Part shown: positions 27,467 to 34,743 of the stretch, in pieces
How positions within the stretch are numbered: position 1 is the first letter of the stretch
Layout of the letters: each line of letters begins with the position of its first letter
Assembly: GCA_913056495.1 (NCBI GenBank)
Contig: CAJXMO010000012.1
Span: 1-64,000 of the forward strand
DNA length: 64,000 nucleotides
Direction: 5' to 3'
Source: an uncultured Alteromonadaceae bacterium
GTDB lineage: Bacteria > Pseudomonadota > Gammaproteobacteria > Enterobacterales > Alteromonadaceae
The notes under the pieces: generated by a model
What the model was told of the DNA's origin: nothing
Seen by the model: only the letters and a program-made list of their open reading frames with translations
Database searches by the model: none
Position numbers and translations under genes: made by a program

Positions 27467-28794
27467 TTCTCAAACTTTGTCTGCCAATAGTTAAAATGAT
27501 TTTTGGGGTGCGTCAAAATAGACTGAGGACAGTTATTTTCCGCTAATAATTCAGGCAAATTTTCAAATTTATTCAAAGTGTTTAAATAAATAGTTTGTAA
27601 ACTAGACAAGTCATGATCTATTTGTTGTTCAGCACAATATTGAGCCAGTCGCTTGATAATTTGATCCCACTTATATTCTCCACCAAGTTCATATTGCGTT
27701 CCCCAAGTGATGGTCCGTCTGATATCTTCTGGATCAACCCGCATCGGCGCAAAATCATAAATGGGCGATAATTTAACTTCATTTTGTTTTTTGATTAATG
27801 ACGAATTGCGCGCATGATTATCTGAGTTACCAAACATCACATTGAGTAAATCCCGCTCAAACCACTGGCGAACAAACAGCGCCTGATCAAACTGAATATC
27901 ATTTTCTGCTGTTGCTTGCCGCATATTCGAAATCACTTTAGCAATGACATCAAAATGATTCAGGTTCTGCCCAGAAGTCCCTTTTATAACAGACAGAATG
28001 CTTTCTAACCCATGGCGAACTTCCTGACCATTTTCATAAATCAGATCAAATCTGGGTAGCCATAAAGAAGGAATATTTACCCCCTTTTCCAGTTCCATAT
28101 CGGCCGGATCTATCGTATCAAAACCAGCTTTATGGATGACTTCATAATAAGCATATTCAGCTCTTAAAATATCCTGATCTATTTCAGTACGCTTCCCTCG
28201 CGGAAATTTAACCAAATAAGCTAAATCAGGCGATTGTGTATCTTGAAAACAATCAATCCAAACTTGGTTATTGTGGTTTTTTCGCAATAATAACTTTGGT
28301 GCTTCACCTCCTGCGCCCGATGCCCCACCAGTTAATGCCCCCTTTTCATGCGCATAACTTAAAAAATCCGTATCCCGGTTACACACATCTTTTATATCAA
28401 AATATAAAATAGGCACTGAAGGATCTAAGGTTTCAACGGCTGTTTTTATCCGAATATTGCCAACGGGTGATATCGCGCCTTGGCTTAATAATGCAAAATC
28501 CACATCGGCTGCTTGTTTAATATCTTCACGTTCTAGCCACTTTTGTTTGGCCGCTCCAGCGGGAATGATATCTTCAATAAAACCTAAAACTTTGTTCTCA
28601 CGGTAAATATCAAAACTCACAGGATAGTTAACACTGCATGCCTTTTGCGCGCAGTCGTTCAAAAAGTTAACCTGATGAAACATTTCATAGTTAAGTTTAT
28701 TGGTGGTATTGATAATAGAACCATCGCCAAACTCAACTTGCGCTGTAGTTTGCCAACTCCCTTCTACATACATCTCAATCTCAAGCGTACGCAT
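27448..28794 (-). CDS. hipA: HipA-like serine/threonine kinase toxin
   Basis: 448-residue HipA-family kinase. In E. coli HipA phosphorylates GltX and induces persistence. Key sites: Gly-rich loop TGGASGAGGEAPKLLL (155-170), catalytic loop GNSDNHARN with D325 and N330, metal-binding SPIYDFAP with D347. Length and motifs suggest an intact kinase. The ATG at 28794 is preceded by only weak GAG; the first palindrome lies 31 bp upstream. Forms an operon with the downstream antitoxin gene. Target in this organism unknown. Confidence 0.92.
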   Translation of the reverse strand: MRTLEIEMYVEGSWQTTAQVEFGDGSIINTTNKLNYEMFHQVNFLNDCAQKACSVNYPVSFDIYRENKVLGFIEDIIPAGAAKQKWLEREDIKQAADVDFALLSQGAISPVGNIRIKTAVETLDPSVPILYFDIKDVCNRDTDFLSYAHEKGALTGGASGAGGEAPKLLLRKNHNNQVWIDCFQDTQSPDLAYLVKFPRGKRTEIDQDILRAEYAYYEVIHKAGFDTIDPADMELEKGVNIPSLWLPRFDLIYENGQEVRHGLESILSVIKGTSGQNLNHFDVIAKVISNMRQATAENDIQFDQALFVRQWFERDLLNVMFGNSDNHARNSSLIKKQNEVKLSPIYDFAPMRVDPEDIRRTITWGTQYELGGEYKWDQIIKRLAQYCAEQQIDHDLSSLQTIYLNTLNKFENLPELLAENNCPQSILTHPKNHFNYWQTKFEKWINCV

Positions 28795-28824
28795 ATTTAT
28801 TTACTCATATTTCAACAAACCTTA

Positions 28825-28842
28825 TGCGCACTATATTGCGCA
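28825..28842. promoter_or_regulatory. HipB operator candidate 1
   Basis: TGCGCA-CTATAT-TGCGCA. Centre at 28833.5, 41 bp from the centre of site 2. Closest to the hipA start codon. Confidence 0.7.
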
Positions 28843-28865
28843 AAAATGCATAAGTCCAACAAAAA

Positions 28866-28883
28866 TGCGCAATATATTGCGTT
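28866..28883. promoter_or_regulatory. HipB operator candidate 2
   Basis: TGCGCA-ATATAT-TGCGTT, with two changes in the last half-site. Centre at 28874.5, exactly 41 bp from both neighbours. Confidence 0.68.
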
Positions 28884-28902
28884 AAAATAAGCACGCCTCA
28901 AT

Positions 28903-28928
28903 AATTTGCGCATTATATTGCGCAAATT
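28903..28928. promoter_or_regulatory. HipB operator candidate 3
   Basis: Core TGCGCA-TTATAT-TGCGCA (28907-28924), extended on both sides by AATT/AATT to a 26-bp near-palindrome. Probably the strongest site. The rest of the gene-free stretch 28929-29159 shows no further structure. Confidence 0.7.
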
Positions 28929-29159
28929 ATTAATTAAGGAATACATCCAACGAGAGAAATTTAAGAGAGCGCTCAGTTAGAACAAAATTTGTACTCGAAA
29001 GGTAAACAGCCCCTAAGCGAGCGATAAATATTTTATGAAGATATAAGGTGAACAACAAATCAGGCTGGTGATAACAAGGCGCCTGCACGCCATGAAAACT
29101 GTGGATAACTTAGTGGAAAAGCTTTGGTCTAGTTTGTATAACTTTTTCAAGGCTTGGTT

Positions 29160-29909
29160 TTAAGTCAAATTTAAGCCACCATCTACCAGTACCACTTCAC
29201 CGGTAATATATTGGTTTTCAATGAGCATAGCCGCTATTTGAGCAATATCTTCGGGCTCAGCACCGCGTTTCATCGGTGACTTGTCTTGCCACAACTGATG
29301 CGCAAAATCCCAGCCTTGAGTCATAGGTGTATTCACCAAGCCAGGTGCAATCGCATTTACCCGAATATCAGGGCCTAAATTTAATGCTAATAATTTAGTC
29401 ATGTGATTTAACGCCGCTTTGCTTACCGCATAAGGAATAGAAGCGCCTTTAGGCCTGACGCCTGCATGCGAACTAATATTTAAGATACAGCTTGGCGATT
29501 GAGCACACGCATTCGCTTTTAGCGCCGTTTCGGCTTCTGATATTAACTCCCATGGCGCAATAACATTCACCTCGTATAACTCGCGCCAAACATCTGCTGA
29601 AGCGGCTTTTAAATCGCGATGATCGATTATCCGGTTTATGCCCGCATTATTCACCAATACATCTAATCTGCCATGGGTTTGGACAACTTGATGAATTAAA
29701 CTTTTCCTTTGTTCGCTATCCGCCAAATCAGCTTGAATGTAGCTCGCATCCGGATACTGTTCGGCTAAAGCACGCCCCTGCTCTGCTGAATTTTTTGAAT
29801 GAAAAACGACGCGATATCCGCTCGCCAATAATCGCTCAGCAATAGCTTGACCGATTCCGGTTGTAGAGCCTGTGATCAAAGCCACTTTCTGTGGTGAAGT
29901 AGAATCCAT
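29160..29909 (-). CDS. Short-chain dehydrogenase/reductase
   Basis: Classical SDR of 249 residues. Cofactor motif TGSTTGIG near the N-terminus, NNAG at about 87-90, catalytic Ser in NISSHAG, YAVSK catalytic Tyr/Lys, and APGLVNTPM after the active site. VVFHSKNS after the second strand suggests NADP(H) preference, weakly. Substrate unknown. It lies 13 bp downstream of the CsaA-like gene on the same strand, so the two are probably co-transcribed. Confidence 0.92.
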   Translation of the reverse strand: MDSTSPQKVALITGSTTGIGQAIAERLLASGYRVVFHSKNSAEQGRALAEQYPDASYIQADLADSEQRKSLIHQVVQTHGRLDVLVNNAGINRIIDHRDLKAASADVWRELYEVNVIAPWELISEAETALKANACAQSPSCILNISSHAGVRPKGASIPYAVSKAALNHMTKLLALNLGPDIRVNAIAPGLVNTPMTQGWDFAHQLWQDKSPMKRGAEPEDIAQIAAMLIENQYITGEVVLVDGGLNLT

Positions 29910-29922
29910 ATTAACCTCAAAT

Positions 29923-30264
29923 TTAAACTAAACGTGAACCATTAGGTACTTTCGATTCAACCGCAGCCAGAACAACCGAAGCATCTTGCTGATAAAATCC
30001 AGTCACTAAACATTCAGACATTATCGGCCCAATTTGTTTGGGCGGAAAATTAGTCACCGCAATAATTTGCCTACCGACAAGCTGGTCGCATGAGTAATTT
30101 ACAGTGATTTGTGCGCTGGATTTTTTAATCCCAATCGTTTCGCCAAAATCAATTTTTAACAAGTATGCTGGCTTTTTCGCTTCGACAAAATTAGCGGCTT
30201 CAATGATTGTTCCGACAGTCAATTCAACTTTGCTAAAGTCTTGCCAATTAATGGTTTCACTCAA
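29923..30264 (-). CDS. CsaA-like tRNA-binding-domain protein
   Basis: Single EMAP/Trbp111-type OB-fold protein, about 113 residues. Family signatures: VELTVGTIIEA, AYLLKIDFGETIGIKKSSAQIT, RQIIAVTNFPPKQIGP and the C-terminal VPNGSRL. Such proteins are described as tRNA-binding and chaperone-like (CsaA). I prefer the TTG at 30264 (GAAAGGA eight nt upstream; product starts MSETINWQDFSKVEL like relatives); a GTG at 30288 would add eight residues. Upstream of, and likely co-transcribed with, the SDR gene. Confidence 0.88.
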   Translation of the reverse strand: MSETINWQDFSKVELTVGTIIEAANFVEAKKPAYLLKIDFGETIGIKKSSAQITVNYSCDQLVGRQIIAVTNFPPKQIGPIMSECLVTGFYQQDASVVLAAVESKVPNGSRLV

Positions 30265-30366
30265 AATAACATTCCTTTCATTTTTCACCCTATCGTTTGA
30301 ATTATCGCCTGAATTGATTAAAAAGAATGTGCCGAAAATACCTTTAACTATGCAGATAAGACGTTT

Positions 30367-31083
30367 TTAAAAATGAAGAAATGATTTAGCGGTTAAACCA
30401 AAATGCGCTTTGAATTTGCGACTGAAAGCAGATGCATTCCGATAGCCTACCCGCTCTGCAATTAATGCGATGGGTAAATCGGTATGGATTAATAAACCTT
30501 TGGCCTGCTCCATTTTTAAATTTGAGATAAAGCTTTGCGGTGTTAAGCCTGTTTGTTGTTTAAATAAGGTTTTAAATTGAGAAGTGCTCAAATTAGCAAC
30601 TTGGGCTAAATATTCATTGCTATAATTTTCAGCTAAGTCCTGTTTAATCAAGTTAACCACTTTGCTAATTCGCTTATCCAGCCTCTTAGTGAAATTCTGG
30701 ACATTTAATAGCTGGTAAAAAACATCCAATAATTTAGTCTCTAACTCGGGCATTAAAAATAGCTCCAGTTGTTTTTCAATAAACTGAATAAAAGCGATTA
30801 ACGCCTGATCGACTGTGAGTTGAGTGTTTTTAACTTGCTTGATATTATCAGGTAAATCATAGGTATCCAGCACTAAAAAACGCGCATGGTTATTGGCGCG
30901 AAAACTGTGAGTATCAGTAGCATTAATCACAATACATTCACCTAAACCAAGGATGAAAGTTTCAGCTTTGATTTGAATTTCTATCGTGCCACTAAGCGGT
31001 AATAAAATTTGATGGTACGGGTGACTATGACTGTGAACTTGCAGGTTATAGCCACGAATCGTCAATTTATTAATGCTATCCAT
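30367..31083 (-). CDS. AraC-family regulator with cupin-like N-terminus
   Basis: 238 residues. The N-terminal half is a cupin-type effector domain (HSHSHPYHQILLPLSG, ETFILGLGECIVI). The C-terminal two-HTH AraC domain covers about 140-238 (NEYLAQVANLSTSQFKTLFKQQTGLTPQSFI ... IALIAERVGYRNASAFSRKFKAHFG). Located between the CsaA/SDR pair and a LysR gene, all on the minus strand; likely controls neighbouring metabolic genes. Ligand unknown. Confidence 0.9.
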   Translation of the reverse strand: MDSINKLTIRGYNLQVHSHSHPYHQILLPLSGTIEIQIKAETFILGLGECIVINATDTHSFRANNHARFLVLDTYDLPDNIKQVKNTQLTVDQALIAFIQFIEKQLELFLMPELETKLLDVFYQLLNVQNFTKRLDKRISKVVNLIKQDLAENYSNEYLAQVANLSTSQFKTLFKQQTGLTPQSFISNLKMEQAKGLLIHTDLPIALIAERVGYRNASAFSRKFKAHFGLTAKSFLHF

Positions 31084-31137
31084 AAAATAGAGTAAACTCC
31101 GTCAGTTAGGCTACTTACAATAAAATTTGCCCAGAAC

Positions 31138-32031
31138 TTATTGCTCAAATTTTTGCTGCATAAATTCAATAAAACATCTCAGCTTACGCGAAACATATTG
31201 GCGATGCGGATACATCAAATACAGACCAAATTCTAACGACTGGTAATCAGCTAATACGCGAATTAAACGACCGCTTTTAAAATCCTTCTCTACTACGTTA
31301 AAAGGCACTAAACCAATACCTGCACCAGCGGCAGCCAGTTCTGCTACCGCTTTTGAGCCATTAACCGACAAACTGGATCTTACTGCAATCTGCTTTTTTT
31401 CATTATTTTTATCAAATAGCGGCCAGTGTGTGCTTAACCCAAAATTACTGTCGATAATACAGTTAAACTGATTTAAATTTTCCGGAGTGTGAGGCTGTCC
31501 GGCTTTTTCAATATAGGCTGGCGATGCGGCTAAAATTAACGGTATAGTCTGAAGTTTACGCGCAATCATGCTTGAGTCTTCAATTCTGCCAATGCGAATA
31601 CGTAAATCTATCCCTTCTTCGAGCATATCCACCGGCTTATTACTGAGCAGCAATTCGATTTTCAGGCCTGGGTATGCCTGCATAAACTCAGGCAAAACAG
31701 GCGCGAGAATTTGTTCGCCAAATGAAAATGGCGCGCTAATCCTGAGCTTTCCTTTTAATCCGGCCTGCTCTCCGGCAATATTTTCAAGCATAGAGTTATA
31801 TTGTTCAAGCAACTCAAGCGACTGATTATAATAACTTTTACCGGATTCTGTTAACGCTATCTGGCGAGTTGTTCGATTAAATAAACGCACGCCTGTATTC
31901 TTTTCCACTTCACCAATATATTTACTGACCAAAGCTTTAGAAATCCCCAACCTGTCGGCTGCTGCGGTAAAAGAGGCAGTTTCAACCACAGCAATCACAG
32001 TACGCATACCTTCCAGTGTATCCATTTCCAT
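31138..32031 (-). CDS. LysR-family transcriptional regulator
   Basis: 297 residues: winged HTH at 1-65 (AAADRLGISKALVSKYIGEVEKNTGVRLFNRTTR) and a periplasmic-binding-like effector domain. Sequence is of the CrgA/YafC-like LysR group. Divergent from the GST gene with 110 bp between start codons that hold a perfect 7-7-7 palindrome, the typical LysR arrangement for self-control and activation of the divergent gene. Confidence 0.93.
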   Translation of the reverse strand: MEMDTLEGMRTVIAVVETASFTAAADRLGISKALVSKYIGEVEKNTGVRLFNRTTRQIALTESGKSYYNQSLELLEQYNSMLENIAGEQAGLKGKLRISAPFSFGEQILAPVLPEFMQAYPGLKIELLLSNKPVDMLEEGIDLRIRIGRIEDSSMIARKLQTIPLILAASPAYIEKAGQPHTPENLNQFNCIIDSNFGLSTHWPLFDKNNEKKQIAVRSSLSVNGSKAVAELAAAGAGIGLVPFNVVEKDFKSGRLIRVLADYQSLEFGLYLMYPHRQYVSRKLRCFIEFMQQKFEQ

Positions 32032-32041
32032 TGTCCATGAT

Positions 32042-32062
32042 TTGTTGACAATGATTCAACAA
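32042..32062. promoter_or_regulatory. LysR-type operator candidate
   Basis: TTGTTGA-CAATGAT-TCAACAA, a perfect palindrome with 7-bp arms and 7-bp spacer (a T-N11-A core is contained). It starts 11 bp upstream of the lysR ATG and about 80 bp upstream of the GST ATG. Confidence 0.65.
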
Positions 32063-32141
32063 TAACAGTCTTTATCAATAATTTGTAGATGCCTATGATG
32101 AATTCATTGCAAACGAGCAAGCAAACAAGGGAACAAACAAA

Positions 32142-32765
32142 ATGAGCAAAATTAAACTTTACCGAGTACCACTCTCGGGTCATGCACACAGAGCACAGGT
32201 CTTTATTTCATTGTTGGGTTTAGAAGCAGAACTCATCAATGTTGATTTGGCTAACGGTGAACACAAACGAGCCGACTATCTGGAAAAAAATATTTTTTCG
32301 CAAGTACCCGTGATTGAAGATGGCGATGTGACATTAGCCGACTCTAACGCGATTTTAGTTTATTTAGCTAATAAATATGACGCAGACAAAACTTGGTATC
32401 CGCAAGATTTAGCTTTAATGAGCGAAATACAAAGATTTTTATCCATTGCAAGCGGGCAAATTGCATACGGGCCTTGTGCCGCCAGACTGGTCACTGTATT
32501 TGGCGCTCAAATTAATCACCAAAACGCCATTGATATCTCTCATCAGATTTTAGCTAAGTTAGATCAGCACCTAACCGGCAAAAATTGGCTGGTTGGCGAT
32601 CACCCAACCATTGCCGATGTTGCAAACTATACCTACATTGCACACGCCCCCGAAGGCGGTGTATCACTAGACGTTTATCCAAACATTCGAGCCTGGCTCA
32701 AACGCTTTGAAGCCCTGCCCGGCTTTATACCAATGCAGTCGACCCCAGCGGGTTTAGTAAAATGA
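32142..32765 (+). CDS. Glutathione S-transferase
   Basis: 207-residue GST. The N-terminal thioredoxin fold shows SGHAHRAQVFISLLGL, the cis-Pro of SQVPVIEDGDVTLADSNAIL and the glutathione-binding Asp-Ser. The C-terminal helical domain has the WLVGDHPTIADVANYTYI N-capping motif. It is divergent from lysR and overlaps the downstream flavin-binding gene by 4 bp (ATGA), so both form one translationally coupled unit. Confidence 0.94.
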   Translation: MSKIKLYRVPLSGHAHRAQVFISLLGLEAELINVDLANGEHKRADYLEKNIFSQVPVIEDGDVTLADSNAILVYLANKYDADKTWYPQDLALMSEIQRFLSIASGQIAYGPCAARLVTVFGAQINHQNAIDISHQILAKLDQHLTGKNWLVGDHPTIADVANYTYIAHAPEGGVSLDVYPNIRAWLKRFEALPGFIPMQSTPAGLVK

Positions 32766-33702
32766 GTATTGGGCGCGGGCAATCCAACTTTGGCACTTCC
32801 CCTTTTCATAAAGGGGAGCAAGCTTTGCAGCAAGCAGCCGGTGTCAGAGCAAAAATGGAAGCCATTGGGCAAAGTTTTATTCGCGACCATATGCCAGAGC
32901 AACATAGCCAGTTTTATCAGCAATTACCTTATCTTTTTGTTAGCACTTTGGATAATGACAACCGCCCATGGGCGCATATTTTGTATGGTGAATCCGGCTT
33001 TATATCTGCGCCAAGTAATAAACAGCTGAGTGTAAAACTGAATCCGCAAAGTTTTACCATATTAAAGTCGCAGGGTGCCGGTTCAGCAGTTGGCTTATTG
33101 GGTATAGTGCTAGATACCAGGCGCAGAAACAGAGCAAGCACTCAGCTGGTTTCGATTGACGAAAATAAAATGGAACTTGCAGTTAAACAAACTTTTGGTA
33201 ACTGCCCTAAATATATTCACCCGCGCCAATTAGTTAAAAATAAATATCAAGTAAAAGCAGCAGGCAAACAAATCCCATTTAATCGCCTTGATGCGCTAGC
33301 GATCGAGCTAATTGAGCAAGCAGATACTTTTTTTGTCGCAACTTACTACCCTGGGTTTGATGCAGAAAAAAGCCAAGGAATGGACATTTCACACCGAGGT
33401 GGTGCAGCCGGATTTGTTCGGACTATATCCAATAATCAGTTAATGATTCCGGATTATGCGGGCAATAATTTTTTAATACGCTCGGAAACATTATGCAAAC
33501 AGGCAAAGCAGGCCTCTTGTTTATAGATTTTGAGCGTGGCCATTTATTATCGCTGACTGGGCAAGCACATATTTTGCAATCTCAAACCTTACCCGATCCG
33601 CAAATCTATCCAAACGCACTCAGGCTTTGGCAATTTGAACTGGAAACAGGCTATTGGCACTTCAATGCACTGCCATTTGGCTTTGCACTGAACGCTCAAT
33701 AA
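32762..33702 (+). pseudogene. Pyridoxamine-phosphate-oxidase-like flavin-binding protein, frameshifted
   Basis: A PNPOx-like (FMN split-barrel) gene broken by one base. The first frame (32762-33526) encodes SPFHKGEQALQ, FVSTLDNDNRPWAHILYGESGF and SHRGGAAGFVRTISNNQLMIPDYAGNNF. The reading then shifts: the family continuation NTLGNIMQTGKAGLLFIDFE, followed by GHLLSLTGQAHIL, is in another frame and runs to 33702. The junction is a run of six T at 33469-33474; seven T would restore ...GNNFFNTLGNI.... Either a recent inactivating mutation, a sequencing error in a homopolymer, or slippage at the run. Coupled to gst by ATGA. Confidence 0.8.
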
Positions 33703-33753
33703 TTTTTATTTGGAATTCAGGTTATTTAACACACAAAACGAGGAAATCAGACT

Positions 33754-34167
33754 ATGACTGAAATAAAACATCCACTGCCACCTTTTAATGCCGAAACCGC
33801 TGCACAGAAAGTACAAATGGCAGAAGATGCCTGGAATACTAAAGATCCGGCAAAAGTATGTATGGCTTATACGATAGATTCAAAATGGCGCAATCGCAGC
33901 GAATTTGTTGAAGGGCGCGAATCAATCAAAGCATTTTTAACTCAAAAATGGCAAAAGGAACTCGATTATAAACTGAAAAAAACGCTTTGGTGTTATACCG
34001 ACAACCGGATAGGTGTGACATTTGAATACGAATGGCATGATGACTCAGGCAACTGGTTTCGTTCTTACGGCAATGAACTATGGGAATTTGACCAAAATGG
34101 ACTCATGCAAACCCGAATTGCCAGTATAAATGATGCGCCAATAAAATCAGAAGATAGAAAGCTTTAA
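33754..34167 (+). CDS. DUF1348 (NTF2/SnoaL-like) protein
   Basis: 137 residues with the DUF1348 signature: [74 protein letters not shown] small cone-shaped NTF2-like fold, function not established. AACGAGGAAAT precedes the ATG. Lies 51 bp after the flavin-binding gene and may belong to the same GST-headed operon. Confidence 0.9.
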   Translation: MTEIKHPLPPFNAETAAQKVQMAEDAWNTKDPAKVCMAYTIDSKWRNRSEFVEGRESIKAFLTQKWQKELDYKLKKTLWCYTDNRIGVTFEYEWHDDSGNWFRSYGNELWEFDQNGLMQTRIASINDAPIKSEDRKL

Positions 34168-34222
34168 TTCCCCTTATTGATTCATGTACAATTACCCACA
34201 CTTTTTATCGGGTATTGTGTAC

Positions 34223-34687
34223 ATGTCTGTCGAACTAGTCGTTTTTGATTTAGATTTTACGTTATGGGATTGTGATGGTGTCTGGTGCGACTGCACCACA
34301 CCGCCTTTTAAAAAACAGGGTAGCCAGGTCACTGATTCACTAAACCGCTCAATCCGCTTATATTCGGATGTGCTTTCTATTTTAGAGCACTGCCAATCTC
34401 TCAATTTAAAAATGGCGCTAGCCTCCCGTACCAGTGAACCTGAATGGGCAAAACAACTAATAGCTCTACACCAGATTGAAGATTATTTTATCCAGAACGA
34501 AATCTACCCAGGCAGTAAAATTACCCACTTTAAACAATTGCAATCAAACCTGAATATTGCGTATAAAAACATGCTCTTTTTTGATGATGAAATGCGCAAT
34601 ATTAAAGAAGTCGGCGGACTGGGTGTAAAAGCCGTTTATGTCGAACAGGGCTTAAACTGGCGACTCATTGACGCTCATTTAAGTTAA
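34223..34687 (+). CDS. HAD-family MDP-1-like phosphatase
   Basis: About 154 residues. Motif I is VVFDLDFTLWD with nucleophile and acid Asp; LALASRTSEPEWA is motif II (Ser/Thr) and MLFFDDEMRNI is motif IV. This set is typical of magnesium-dependent phosphatase-1. The ATG at 34223 is preferred because the fold begins at once (MSVELVVFDLD); an ATG at 34184 would add 13 residues. Substrate unknown (protein-tyrosine, sugar phosphate or glycation repair have been proposed for the family). Confidence 0.88.
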   Translation: MSVELVVFDLDFTLWDCDGVWCDCTTPPFKKQGSQVTDSLNRSIRLYSDVLSILEHCQSLNLKMALASRTSEPEWAKQLIALHQIEDYFIQNEIYPGSKITHFKQLQSNLNIAYKNMLFFDDEMRNIKEVGGLGVKAVYVEQGLNWRLIDAHLS

Positions 34688-34743
34688 ATCACACGGCTTT
34701 TAGTTTAAGCATTAAACAGACAGTAAGGCTTATCCCGATTAAG

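Noticed and set aside
29100..29108. TGTGGATAA, a perfect DnaA box (complement TTATCCACA)
   Set aside because: Single site, no box cluster, no AT-rich unwinding element or dnaA/dnaN nearby; expected by chance many times per genome.
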